A DNA stretch of 64,000 nt, from assembly GCF_905475465.1 (NCBI RefSeq), contig NC_062236.1, forward strand, positions 8,380,001 to 8,444,000. Reading direction: 5' to 3'. Positions within the stretch are counted from its first letter, which is position 1; the number at the start of each line of letters is the position of its first letter. The stretch is from Pieris napi. Taxonomy: Eukaryota; Arthropoda; Insecta; Lepidoptera; Pieridae. This document shows positions 1 through 12,900 of this stretch, piece by piece. The translations under genes were made by a program, and so were the position numbers. The notes below the pieces were generated by a model that searched no databases, was not told where the DNA came from, and saw nothing but the letters and a program-made list of their open reading frames with translations.

Positions 1-41
1 TAGTGTGAGTTACGTATTAGTAGGTATACAATCCACAAATA

Positions 42-47
42 TTTATT
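42..47 (-). terminator. Candidate polyadenylation signal of the DNAAF1-like gene
   Basis: AATAAA on the minus strand (tttatt on plus), 68 nt beyond the stop codon at 115-117. It is the nearest canonical signal downstream of the last exon. The rest of 1-114 shows nothing else. Confidence 0.5.
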
Positions 48-114
48 TTTGAGTAGTATGAGTAAACTAAGAATTTCACTCAGGCTACGGAACAAACACA
101 TTTTTGTGTTTAGT

Positions 115-3100
115 TCATTTAATCTCTTTCATATTTTGTCTAAAAGAATTGAGTTGGAAATTGCTATTGCAAGCCAGGTAGTTTTCGGTTCGTACTTCTA
201 AGCTTATCTCATCTCGGTCGGCAAACACATTTCCTTCCTCCGCTATGAAAAATATTTTCAGAATATTAATAAAGTAACAATAATACTTTTTCTATCATGT
301 TGTCTTAATAAGAAAAGAAAATATAGTTTACCACGCCGTCTTCTTTCAACACCGTGTACGTCATAATCAGTTTCTTCTTTTACTGTATTATTTAGAGCAG
401 TTTCATCACTTCCATCATTTCCTACCATGTTTTCCTCCAATCCCGTTGTATCTTTTTGCACTTCCTTAATAGTTATCTTCACTTTCTTTTCGGAAGTTAA
501 AAATTTGGACTTAGAAACACTACATTTTTCTGTTAATAACTTTCTGTCATGGTCTATGATTGCTGTATTCGTTTCAGTAACATTACTTGTCACCTTTTCA
601 TGTAACGGGATATCTTCATCGCCTATGTTTTTTTTAATAACTTCTATTAATGTTTTTTTCTGAGTATCCAAATTTAATGACTCGTCATCATGTACTTCGA
701 TTATTTTTACGCCTGATGTTTTAGGTTCTGTAATATCACCATAATTATGATACATCTTTCTTTTCATGTCAAACTTTTATATAATATTGTACTTACTTTC
801 AATTCCTTTACTAGCTTTCTTTGTCGTGTGTGATGCTTGACTGAAGAGTAAGCTACTTAATGATTGTGCATCACATGAGAATTGCCTAAAGGGGAAAAAT
901 AAAATAATTATAAAATTAATTATATAAATTAATTAAAAATATAAATTCCCATAAGGGAAAAATTGTTTCAAATAATTGTTTTTAAATTTGCCGTTTCAGA
1001 AATTCATTTTTTTTAATAAGTTAAGTTAGTTCTAGCTAATTGCATACAAATTTAATAAATTTGTATATCTTTACGGTTTCTAAAATTACTTACATATCCC
1101 CCATGACCGTAGAAGGTGTTTTTCCAAAGCCGGGCCAATATTCATCTGGTTCGCTACGACACTCTTCCTTCAGCTCTTGTACTAAAGCCTTCCCTTTTTC
1201 GATTTGTGACCATTCGATTTTCGATGTTTCTTCTGCAAAACGTCGAAATATTATGCATTAAATTTTCATATTAAAACTTTAATGCATAATATGGATTACA
1301 CTTCACATACGCCATACAAATGTAAAAATATAATTGCAGCTTTGACTTTGGGTACCAAACCTTTACTATCAGCATCACTGTCACTAGAGCTTTCACTAGT
1401 GCTATCTTCAGCCTCAGACCCCGATAGCATGTCTACTGCGACACCATCCTTGGTTTTCATTTCAATTACTTTTTCTTCCACTGTTGTCTTTTCGTCTGCT
1501 TCTTTTTCTTCATCCTGTAAAATCTTATTTTGTAAGGCTATGTGTTTCTTTTAGTATTTAGTCAAATTTAGAGTTAGGTTACCTTTTTACATGATGATGC
1601 AAATGAAACTATTGGGTGTTAAGTCAAAAGTAGACATTATTAAAAGTACCTTTGGCGGAAGACCTTCTGTGTCCCTCGCTTCTCTCTCTCTCGCCTCTCT
1701 CTTAGCTCTATTCTCTTCTTTCATTTTCATGAGATATCTCACACTCTCCATTACTTTCTCTTGATCTCGGGCAATCCAGCTGCAATAAAGTATATTAATT
1801 TTTTTTTTAATAAACTTTACAACGTTTATTTAGTCATTTTGTCGTCTACCTACTTAGTTTAACGTTCAATTAGCCTACATCTACATTGCTTTATTCTGTT
1901 AGCATATCGAATGATATCGAGAAGGGACCATTCCAATCTGTAAGATTCTCACCGCTGCCTCTCAGCAATTTCCTCTTGAACACCGCCGCGCTGCCACGCC
2001 TCAGCACAAGCACGGTCCCGCGGGAATACTGGACGGTTGTCTAAGTTAAGCAACTCTTTTAGTCGCAGTGTTAATGTCTTACGGTAGGCAGGGATATTAC
2101 GGACCACTGGGTTACCCGTTAGTACCAATACTAGAAAGAAAAGAAAATTATATGGAGCTAGATTGTTGTTGCCCGACATACCGGATGTTCTAAACTTACC
2201 CTCAAAGGGTGATTGACTGGAAAGTATGTTTAATAAGAATTATAGTTAAATTACGTTTGCTCATCCATCCTAACGAAAAAAGACTTTATTGTTACAATAT
2301 TTATAATATTATAAGTTAATAAAAAACCTTTTAATATGCTCATATCAGCCAAAACGTCGACTATAAGAGGATCTTCCAACCGGTTATATGATAAATCCAC
2401 AACTGAGAGATTTCTACAAGTTCTCAGGTGTTCCAGATCATCTAAAAGAATTGTATTAATAAAGGAAAAGTATTCAAAATACATTAGTTTAAATACTATT
2501 ACACATTACTTTACACCTTTTAACACACACAATAGAAGTGTGATTTAAAGCGTTTGAAGATTTTGTTTGTAATCCTTCTTATCATATTTTATTTATAGCC
2601 ACACCAACAGGCCACACATAAGATGAAAAATGAAATACGTTAAACAAACTAGAATCTCTGTGTGGTCTCATATTCAGATGAACTAAAATTTGTAATAATC
2701 CCAGCGAGCGCTCTATTTTTTTTTTCTATTCCCTATGTTCAATTATTATAAACTGCGTATATAATATATATAGTGCACTTTTCAAGTAACAAACAAGTTT
2801 TACTGAACAGACAGAATGAAAATGAAAGCGTAAGAAGTGAGTTTAGTTAAAGGACTTCGATTTTGTCTACCATACTTACTCTTGGTACTTACCAACAGTA
2901 GTTAACATATTATGGCCTATACTCAAGGTATGAAGATCTGGGACTGCATCCAAATTCTCAATCTTTGTTACAAAATTGTGATCCAAATTCAATGTATCCA
3001 GCTTTGGACAACCGTCCAGGTTTTCTATTTTACGTACAATATTATAATGCAAGTATAGACACTTTAACTCTGACAAAGTATCTAAACCTTCAATTCTTTG

Positions 3101-6100
3101 AATACCATTGTTTTCTAAGAATATACATTTCAGACCTGTATACTCTTCAAGGTTTTCGATTCTTGAGAAACCCTATAAATAAAAGGTTTTATCGTAGAAC
3201 GCCTTCACAGAATCGTCTAAACAAACTCTTACTAGAAGAATAAAACTGAGAGCGGTATTATAATAGTAGTTAACGTAACTAGATAATTATTTGGAAAACA
3301 TCGCCTATATAAAGCTAAAGACAAATTAGCGCGCCATTGTGAGTGGCAGAATATGCGAACGATTTACGATTGTTCACCTTAACATTTTGTACCATATTCA
3401 TGCAATAAATAAATTATTATTATAAAATTATAGTAATAGATTATTTTTGAAATATCTTCAAGGCTTACCTTGAAATGCAAATACAATATATCGTTAAGAT
3501 ATGGTGTGCAGTAAAGCTTATGCTGTCTGCATAGTTTGCGGATAAACTCCTTCGTCATTCGTGGACCTCTATTTTCTTCTTCTTTTTCTTTTTCTATTTT
3601 CATTTTGAACTCCGTTTGTTTTTGCTTTTCTTTGTCTTCTTTTTTTGCCTTTTCGAGATCTTTTTTATCTAATATACCAAATAATATATTATATACAGGA
3701 ACTATTTTAAAATATTAAAAAAAACAAGTAGCTTCTGCCTTCAACTTAATTTACGCAGAATTAAATAAAGCACCAACCAGAAACAACAAGGTAATAATAA
3801 CTTTAAAGATGTAGTATCTGAAACTACTACTGAAACCTATATCATTTATTTTTTATTAGTTATACTAGCTTGGGGATAAAAAATAAGCATGGAACCATAA
3901 ACGTGGCAAAAATTCATTAAGGATTTTCAGACTGAAATACCCTTTTGTTGTCCTAACAATCGAAATCAGAATTTCGGGATAACGAATTCAAGTAGGTACT
4001 TGGTCAAACCAGTTACAAAATCAATCGACTGCGAAAATGGAGAAAAGTTTTCTAAATTTTTCAGAATTACCATAGATGACATAATATGCCATCTACGTAA
4101 GTGAAACAGCTTTTTAGTGCAAAGGTTATAGCTTTTTTAAAGGAATTTAACTAAGGGATCTAATAATATATACAATATCGTTACCTTCTTGAAGTAACGG
4201 GACCTCGGAAACTTTTGAAGTGGCATTATTTTTTTCCTCTTTGCGGACATGGTCCCCTTGTGCCTTTATATCATTATCAGCTGGAAGTTCTATAATTTTA
4301 CATGAATTTTCAGTAACTTTTTCACTTTTCCCACTTCGTAATAAATTATTTGCTATTTTCAAGACTTCCTTATTATCTTTCATTTTATCTTTAATATTTA
4401 ACAAAAGATCATTAATGCGCTCTGTACGTTTTAATTCTTGTTGTTTTTGATCGGCCATATTTTTATTTTTTTCATCTTTGTAAACAAATTCTACATCCCA
4501 TAACTCTTTGCGTGTTTTGACTGTACTATCATCAGGTATCCTAGATTTTTTTGTGGTATCTTCTTGAGATGTTAGATCCTGTTTAGAAGCGGAAGAGATA
4601 GCCTTAGGGTGTAATACTTCATGTGATACTTGTAACACATTATTTATTTCTTTGACAAATTCCTGGCACTCTTTCGTTCTCATTTCACAGCTTGCTTTGC
4701 TCTTCTTTATTCGGTCCTCGTGACAGTGTATTTCCGTATTAAGACTGCTTATAGCAGAATGAATATCGTTCAAGTCTAACTCTGTTACAGAACATTTGGT
4801 ACTGCTCTCACCAAGCTCCGTGTATTCAGTTTTAACTGCATAGTCTTCTTTACTTTTTATCCTCTGTTCGCTTTCTTCTCTCAGTTTTTGATAAGCCAAA
4901 TTAGATTTCCTAGAGTTTTCTAGAGCAACATTCACATCATTCAACAGTTCATTCATACTGTTTAGTTTGTTTGTTATGTCTTCTCGTATCAATAAGCTGA
5001 GATTCTCGGCTCCGTCGACGATATTGCGAGCTAGGTTTTTCATTTCTTTAAATTCTAATTGTTTATTCTCTTCGTTATCATTAGTTCCTGATTCATACAA
5101 ATTTTCCAGTTCATTGTGAAGTATCTCTTCCTTTTTCACTTCAAATTTAACTTCACTTTGCTCTTTATTATCAATTTTTTTAGTTAACGATTCGACGCAA
5201 TTATCATTTGATATTCTTATAAGGTCTTGATCTGTTGCATCAACACATGTATTTTTTTTATCTTCACTAACTTCAATAGTGCTTAAAATAGAGTTAATGT
5301 CTCTGAGCGCCTTTTCGGTATGTTTTATTTTTGCTTCAAAAGTCTTAGGAAAAACCTCTTCCACGTTTATTACCTCGTCTTCGGGTAAAGTTTTTGCATT
5401 TGGTTCTTTCTTTAATTGTATTGATCTAAGGTCCAGTTTTACTGGATTACCAAGCAGAGAAATATTCATTGTTTCATTGATTTTGTAATTCTCTTTGATT
5501 TCATCAATTGCTGAACGTCTTATTACACCTTTGATAACTTGAGATGAAGATGCTTTTAATATTGGATCCTCTGTAATGATCAGTTTCCTAGACCGATCTC
5601 GAGTTTCTGTTTGATTCGGATCATCATATTTATCCGCCAATTTCTTTAGCATATCTTTTGTTTCATTAAATCGAGTCTCATGTGATTTATTTGTTATTTC
5701 CGATACGATTTTATCTATTGATTGGAATTCTCTCTCATCACTACTGGATTCTTGACTTTCATTTCCACTTTCTTCGTCAACAGAATCCTTGATAATTTCT
5801 CTTGCTTCAAATTTGTCAACAGAGTTGAGCAATGCCTGCATATTCTTATATTTTATTTTTTTTACTTTGTCTGCATCACCATCGGCTTCATGGAGCTCTT
5901 GAGTCATTTCGTCAAACGTATCCATGTTTATTTGATCATACGGAATTATATTACTTTTTGCTCGTCCTTCACGGTTAGATGTTATTTGTATTTGGCGTGC
6001 TTTTTCTGCTATAATTGGATTGTCTTTTATCATTTCCTTTACATCTGCGGAATTTAAAGGTTTGTTATAATCAGCGATTTCCGTAAAAGGTTGACCTGAC

Positions 6101-6312
6101 ATCACCTCATATTCGGATTTTACAGCTCCAGAACCCGATGCAGCAATATAAGGGACATCCTCATATTTATCTTCAATAAGGGGCTTTAACTCATTTTCTA
6201 TAACATTATTAATAACGTTCTGCGGAAATTTTCCATCCTTGAAAAATTCTTTTAACTCGCGACGTTTAGCCTCTATAAAACTTGAATCTGTTTTTGGAAG
6301 TTGGGAATTCAT
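115..6312 (-). CDS. dtr: Dynein axonemal assembly factor 1-like LRR protein, long N-terminal form
   Basis: Eleven exons on the minus strand: 6312-4185, 3668-3469, 3172-2893, 2451-2338, 2130-1953, 1779-1650, 1514-1361, 1232-1094, 885-797, 727-332, 242-115. All phases match and give 3936 nt, 1311 residues. Exon 2 carries the family signature before the repeats (GPRMTKEF, then QHKLYCTPYLNDILYLHFK). Exons 3-5 encode SDS22-type leucine-rich repeats (about residues 765-940) closing with the conserved RPVFPRDRACAEAWQRGG cap. A charged helix and a Ser/Asp/Glu-rich tail follow. The family (human DNAAF1/LRRC50, fly dtr) helps preassemble axonemal dynein arms in the cytoplasm; in insects this matters for sperm flagella and chordotonal neurons. 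Exon 1 is odd: 709 codons of charged, coiled-coil-like sequence with no recognised domain. Start is the Met of MNSQLPK at 6312; an upstream Met at 6372 is in frame but less likely. Confidence is high for the LRR part and good for exon 1. Confidence 0.88.
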
Positions 6313-6849
6313 TTGCCACTTTATAAAGATATTATATCTAAATACCGATTCGCAGCAAAAACTGATTAACAATTCTCAAACTAATGCTAGTTGCTACGAT
6401 ACAGTCTTTCTTGTTTTGTCGATGACATAAAAGATACATTTTTGAATTAAGAACAACTAATAAGACATAGATCTTCATAGTTTTGCTTTCGACGAATTAT
6501 CATTCTAAGTTAATTATCATAAAAAATAGAAATATAAATCGGTAGAATTAAATACTTTCCAGCTGAAATCATAAATTAAACCTACTCTATGAAAACATGG
6601 ATGGAAGAAATGTATAAGTTTTGTATTGTTCTGTCACTGTTACTGTCATCAAAAGTTGTTAATCTAAATTTTCAGTTGAAAAAAAAACAACTTGTTTTCG
6701 TTTCAACAAACAAAAGGCATTTCATGATTCATTGTTATTATTTGATATTACATATTTGTCACATGGTAATAATCTAAGGAAAATAAATTATAATGCAGCT
6801 TAGGTAAATATATGTAAGAAAACTTAAAAACTACTAGTTTCATCCCAAA
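6313..6849. promoter_or_regulatory. Shared head-to-head promoter region
   Basis: This 537-bp interval separates the start codons of two divergent genes, the DNAAF1-like gene (minus) and TBC1D7 (plus). Both promoters and both 5' UTRs must lie here unless an upstream non-coding exon exists. The sequence is AT-rich, with no clear TATA box at a consistent distance and no convincing ORF. The arrangement is seen directly; shared regulation is an inference. Confidence 0.5.
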
Positions 6850-9177
6850 ATGCCGACTATGACGGACGAGCGTAATTTTCGTTCATCCTATTACGAAAAA
6901 GTCGGATGCCGCGGGGTGGAAGAGAAGAAATCGCTGGAAATACTTATGAAAGAGAAACCGTGGGATAGAGTAAAGCTGAAACAGTTCTGTCTGAGGTTTA
7001 CGGTGCCAGCTGCATATAGAAATTTAGTTTGGAAGGTATTATTAGGTAAGACCTACATTAAAACGCAGCAATTTCCTTCTTTAAGCTGAAAGATATAGAA
7101 TATCAGTAATGTAAGTGCTTATCATTACATCAAAGTACAAAGTTCATTGCAATTAACGTAATTTAATATCTATATTATCACTATTTAATAAAAATAATTA
7201 TACACTTTTTATATACACTTATTGCTATTTCACAGATATCCTGCCAGTATATGCTGACTCGCATCAATTTGTGATGGAACAACGGACAGAACAATATAAT
7301 GATCTCTTGTATGCAGCTGAAATGTTGGAGAGAGTAGAGATGACAGCCCCTCGAAGTGAAGTGCTATTAGCAATGTGGTTGCTTGAGTTAGAAGAACGTG
7401 AACCACCCGTATTTCCAGAGACCAACTATTCTGTATGTTTTTTAATTTGAAGGTTTAAATATTTTCAAATAATTAGTGTTATAGATTATTGTTTACTGGC
7501 ATTTAATGCCAGTTAGCTAAAATGAATTATTACAAATTACAAATTACAAATTTATAATTATATGAATATTAACAAATTATATCCATCTATTTATGACAAT
7601 TCTTACCACTTTCTTTTTTTATTTGACATTAATGCTTTACAATTTATATTTTTATTTAACTATATATTGAATTATCAGGTTCAAGAATTTAATAATGTTG
7701 TCTGGCACTATTTTTAATTTTATGATTATCATTACTTAATACAATATTAAAAATATATACAATTACATTAATAATGTATTTTATCATATTTTTAGTCTGC
7801 GGATACATTTATTCCCATCGCTAAATCATTGTTAGAATTATATGACCATGAAGTAGATGTTTATTGGATCAGCAAGGGATTAACAGATATTGTGCGAAAT
7901 ATGCAAAAGGATTTAGTAAAACTAAAGGAAGCCTTTCAGAACATGCTGGAAAAGGAGGATGGAGAGTTGTACAAGTAATTATATTGTGAGATGTAACTTT
8001 TAAATCTTGTTTAAAAAAAAAATATGGAATAAATGGAAAATACTACAAATTCTTAAATATAAAATCAGATAAAATTTATTACATTTATAAAAAAAATATT
8101 ATAAAATTTGATTATAAGGTCTTCTAAACCTGGTAGATAAAGGTCTGATTCCTTACACAACTTTTGAATTTGATGGTAACAGAAATGTTTTCTCGTACTC
8201 ATCGAAAACTCCTCTACAGGATGTTAAACATGTATTTCATGCATCTCATATAATCTTGTCTAATATATATCTTAAGAAATTGTATGTACAATATGAATTT
8301 GATAATTTCAGCCACCTAATAGAAATCAAGGCATTGGAGAATTTGCCGTTAACTAAATGGTTCAATTGTGGCTTTGCTGGAGTTTTAGATGATAGTTCAT
8401 TAACAAAGTAAGTTATAAATCCAGTATTTATATAACTATTGAATTGTAGGAAGTTAGGTTCTATTAAATTTTTAATAAATAATGTGGTCATAGATCAGAC
8501 AATAATAAGTACATTCATTCATATATCGAGTGTTTCATATTTTAATAGTGCCTTCAAGATTACTTAATAATATTTAATTGCTTGTCCTGTAAAGTAATGA
8601 AGTTGCATTTATCATATTCTGACCTATGGCCACAGGACTATATAATATTATGTAGTAACTATATTATGTAGTTCACTATAATTTAAAAGTTTCGTTTGAA
8701 TATTTAAGTAATCATTGATCATTGTCATTCACTGATAATTTTAATAGCCTTTGTTTAATGTATTATTTTGAATTTCAGGATTTGGGATAAAGTATGTAGT
8801 GGGGCACCAAAAATTTTATCTTTTGTGGCAGTGATGTTGATTATGACCCTACGTAGGAATATTCTTAGAGCCACATCAGCAGATCAGGTGCTAAAATGTG
8901 TGTCTGAGGTAAGTTCACATACATACATGCAATTAAAGGTGCTAGTTTCGGAATAAATATATTTTCTTTTCTATTAGCCTTTCAACAAATGTTTGGATAG
9001 GCCAATGTCATTTCAAATGAATGTTGTGCTGAACTTGACTATCTTTTTTACTACCTTTAAAATTAAATACTATTATTGTTACAGATACCAGAGCAATGTG
9101 AAGAAGTAGTAGCAAACAAAGCAATTGAACTATGGCAGTACTATGCGCAACCACAAAATGATCAGCTAAAAAAATGA
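6850..9177 (+). CDS. TBC1D7: TBC1 domain family member 7 (TSC complex subunit)
   Basis: Six exons: 6850-7045, 7236-7432, 7796-7974, 8312-8407, 8779-8908, 9085-9177. The phases match and give 891 nt, 296 residues, close to the 293 of human TBC1D7. The N-terminus NFRSSYYEKVGCRGVEEKKS is almost the vertebrate sequence. Later landmarks are YRNLVWKVLL, the YWISKGL segment, the KWFNCGFAGVL segment and WDKVCSGAPKILSFVAV near the C-terminus. TBC1D7 is the third subunit of the TSC1-TSC2 complex, the GTPase-activating complex for Rheb that restrains mTORC1. The TBC fold here is atypical, and catalytic Rab-GAP activity should not be assumed. It is a compact gene: the longest intron is about 370 bp, and it begins 537 bp from the divergent DNAAF1-like start. 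The start follows the context cccaaaATGccg, and the first exon matches family N-termini from residue 6. Confidence 0.93.
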
Positions 9178-9497
9178 TGTATGACCTTCTAATGAGTTAT
9201 TCTCATTAGAAGAAAATTGTGTTTAAAGGTTTCAATGGATGAACATGGGTGCTTTTATATTGCTAGCCCAAATATTAAATGGTTAAACAAAGTATTTATG
9301 GAGCCTTTTCAACTTATGAATGAGGCGACATTTAAGATGTTCACTGACTGTGACTATGTGTAAAAGTTGTAGTTAATATATTGCATAACTTTAAAATTAA
9401 GAAAAACAATAATGCATGTTAATACGAACTGTAAAATTGTAATTGTTTTTCTATTAGAAAATGTTTAAACATTTACTAAACAATGTATGAACTTGCA

Positions 9498-9503
9498 AAT
9501 AAA
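9498..9503 (+). terminator. Polyadenylation signal of TBC1D7
   Basis: A canonical AATAAA lies about 320 nt after the TBC1D7 stop codon (9175-9177) and 412 nt before the lqfR start codon, so the two genes are tightly spaced. It is the most plausible end of the TBC1D7 transcript. Confidence 0.55.
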
Positions 9504-9699
9504 AGCTTTCAGTATACATTATACACAAGGGGTTTATTTCTTAATTATTATTTTTATGTGTAAAATTTCAAAATAAATGATGGTTGGAAATAAATGTAAT
9601 GAGAACATTTTCACCATATTGACCTAAGTTGCCTAAAGCATTATTTTCCTATAACATTATTTTTTTATCAAATTAATTTCTGTATTATCTGCATCATCT

Positions 9700-9915
9700 T
9701 GTATTCTTATGTCGTGTCAGTCTGACAGATGACTAGAACAGAAATGACAATTGCATGATCGGTGTGCGACGGGCAACCATCATCGTCGCCATTTTACATT
9801 TTTCAATAATGTCAGCCAAATCATCAGATCGCGTTTATAGTTAAAAATTCGTGATATTAACGGAAATTTATTCAAGTTTTTCACTCTAAGTCTACAATAA
9901 CTAAAGTGCAGTGAA
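9700..9915 (+). promoter_or_regulatory. lqfR promoter and 5' UTR region with a GCCAT motif
   Basis: This interval precedes the lqfR start codon and is richer in GC than its surroundings. It contains GCCATTTT at 9788-9795 in the context cgtcGCCATTTT, resembling the YY1/Pleiohomeotic-type element (GCCAT core) often found near start sites of broadly expressed genes. No TATA box is evident. The motif is short, so the call is tentative. Confidence 0.35.
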
Positions 9916-12900
9916 ATGGATCGTTTTATCAGCATGTGGAAGGTTCGAGAGCTGGCGGATAAAGTGTAAGTTCCAACAATATTTCAACTCATTTGTGTGT
10001 AAATTGCATCTCAGAATATTGTAAGTTTAATTTATGGTTTTATTTTTTTTACCTAAACGATAATCTAAAATTTTCTGTCATTAAAGGGAACTGCCTAACC
10101 CGAATATAACTTTTTCTTCGAAGTCAGTTACATTCAAATTCCAACTTTTAAATGAATCTAATGTGATTAGAATTACGGCTCCTGTATTCTGCTTATGGTA
10201 TTTACATAGTGCAATTATTGTACATTGCTATGTTATAAAACTGTACAATTTTACTACATTTATCAATCCTATTAGACCATTATATAAAAAAGATCAGATA
10301 AAATACCTCTAAACATAAAGCAAGCTACAACTACCTATAAACCACTATTTCTTGTGTTCCTACCCATATGGTTGCAAATATGTGTCCCTTGTAAAGAAAC
10401 TGATAATAGTAATCTTATCAATTTGTGACATTACATTTTGTTTTGAAGCTTATATCTAGGCTTACAACTGATTTGTTATATTATGTACCTATAATTATAT
10501 AAATATTAAAGAGAGTAGTGTCCTCTTTCTTTATCATATATTATATGATATATATTTACCTGAAATAAAAATCTGTTTGTGTGTCTGTAAAGAATGTATT
10601 ATTGTATTTTTGACTAACCTTGACCTCACCTTTTGCTTATATGATAAATGATAGTTTCATATTTTGAAATATTTACAAGTAAACTAATTTGAAAGTTATC
10701 CTTGAAAGTAAAATAACTATTAGTAACCTCCCTTTTATAACTATTTATTACTACATCTACTCTATTAATAATACATACATATACTATTTGCCATTTACAG
10801 TAACATCTTAGTATACTTAATTCAAATTGTTGGCACAATTAATATTAATTAATACATATTTTGTGACTGGACATCTTCTGTATGTGAGGATGCATCTGTG
10901 ATTTGTTTTTTATAATAGAGTCACTTGGTTTTGATTGAGACCAATAACCTGTGTAAAGTTATATTGAATAAAAATTTAAATAACTCAATATTTTAGAACC
11001 AATGTAGTAATGAACTACACAGAAGTTGAGGGCAAAGTACGAGAAGCAACATCAGATGAGGCATGGGGCCCAACTGGACAGCAGATGCAGGAACTGGCAT
11101 TAGCCACCTTCACATATGAGCATTTTCCTGAAGTTATGTCTATGCTCTGGAGGAGAATGTTGCATGATAATAGATCACACTGGAGAAGAACTTACAAGGT
11201 ATACTATACTTAATGCATTACTGTTTTTATCAGTTCATTTCTGTTCTTCAACTGTCCTAAAAATATTAAGGTTTCATATGTACCTTACTTTTATATTGTA
11301 CAAATTTTAAGATTTTTGAAAATTAGCTTGAATTGAGTTAAGTAGAACTGAAAATTTAATATTCATGTATAATGTAAAATTATATTTTAATGTGTGTATT
11401 CTGAGGCTCTTATATATATATATACATATATATTACATACACTATATTAATTTTTAAATTAAAGTAACTTCTTTTTCAATGTAACTTTAAAAGCAAATTA
11501 TCAGTTCTTGTATTCTCATCTTTGCCTAAAAATTCATCAATTTTCATTACAATTGTCAAATAGATATTTATAAAAGTATTATACAATATCAAAACACAAA
11601 TTTTGTTTCTTCATTTTTCCACAGTGTCTTCTTCTTCTGAGCTATCTGGTCCGCAATGGGTCAGAACGTGTAGTCACCTCAGCTCGGGAACATATCTATG
11701 ACTTGAGGTCACTGGAAAACTACACTTATGTTGATGATCTGGGAAAAGATCAGGTAAAAAGGAGTATTATTATACTAGTACTTTTTTAATTTTTAATTTC
11801 AAAGGTATAAATATATATGTCTTAATTATAAATATAATCTAACAAATGAAACTATCCATCTCATGAATTGAAATTTTTAGATAATAACAAAACAAAATAA
11901 ATTTATGACAAAATTCAATATAATTCTGATTGATCATGAGAATCAAAAATCAACTGATTAAATTATGAGAGCAATACTTAAACACTACCTTTCCTGAAAT
12001 ATTTGCCTGACAGGCGTAAAATATTTAATTGATCAAAAGATCAGGGTTGTCAGTGTATGCGTTGGTAAACTATGTTGATAAACATCCTCATTGCTTGGTA
12101 TAGGTATGTTACCATCAAAGCCACTGTGATTGTATTGAAAAAAGGTTACAATTCAATTTGAAACACTAATCAAAAATGGCATACATTTTTTATCTATTGT
12201 CAATTCCATTATTTTTATATTATTTATTATGAATATTTTATTTTATTTATGTTATTAAGATATATACATATGTTGAAATTTTTTAGGGCATAAATGTGCG
12301 GCACAAAGTCCGTGAACTGATAGACTTCATTCAAGATGATGAGAAGTTGAGAGAAGAAAGGAAGAAAGCCAAGAAGAATAAGGACAAATATATTGGTAAG
12401 TTCCAAGATTGATACTACATATATACATCACATTTGTTCTTAAACATTTAATATACATATGACGGCAAGTTATGTATTTAACTAGAACATTATATTATAC
12501 TACTAACTATTAATGACACAATATTCTTATATTTATATGAATTATAGATTTAATTCAATTATTTGTCTTGCAAGGCCTGTTGAATAAATTAATATTTAAA
12601 AAAAATTGTGTTAAACAAACATTGTTTTTATTTTATAAAATGTCACAGAGAACTCCATGTTTCTTTATGTCATGTATTCTTACCTTATCTTATAGTTTCA
12701 TTACAATTAGTGTCTCACTGATGGATTTATTAAATAAAAAAAAAATACTATCTTCAGATATAAACATATTAATCCATATTAACTGCGGTATTAGCTTCTA
12801 GGGTTTTTGATAAAAACAGCAAACATGGTTTGTGCTATTTACTAAGTACATATTTTGCAGTTCATATTAGCAACCTGGTAGTAAGTGAATAAAAAGTTAT

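Noticed and set aside
258..767. Open frame on minus beginning MKRKMYHNYG as an independent small gene
   Set aside because: Only 727-332 is exonic. A strong ATATTACAG acceptor at 728-729 and a GTAAAC donor after 332 fit the neighbouring DNAAF1 exons in phase.
4147..6372. The 741-codon open frame as a separate gene with its own stop
   Set aside because: Its end carries a GTAACG donor whose phase matches the acceptor of the DNAAF1 second exon, and no poly(A) signal stands out as a gene end there. Treated as exon 1, starting at 6312.
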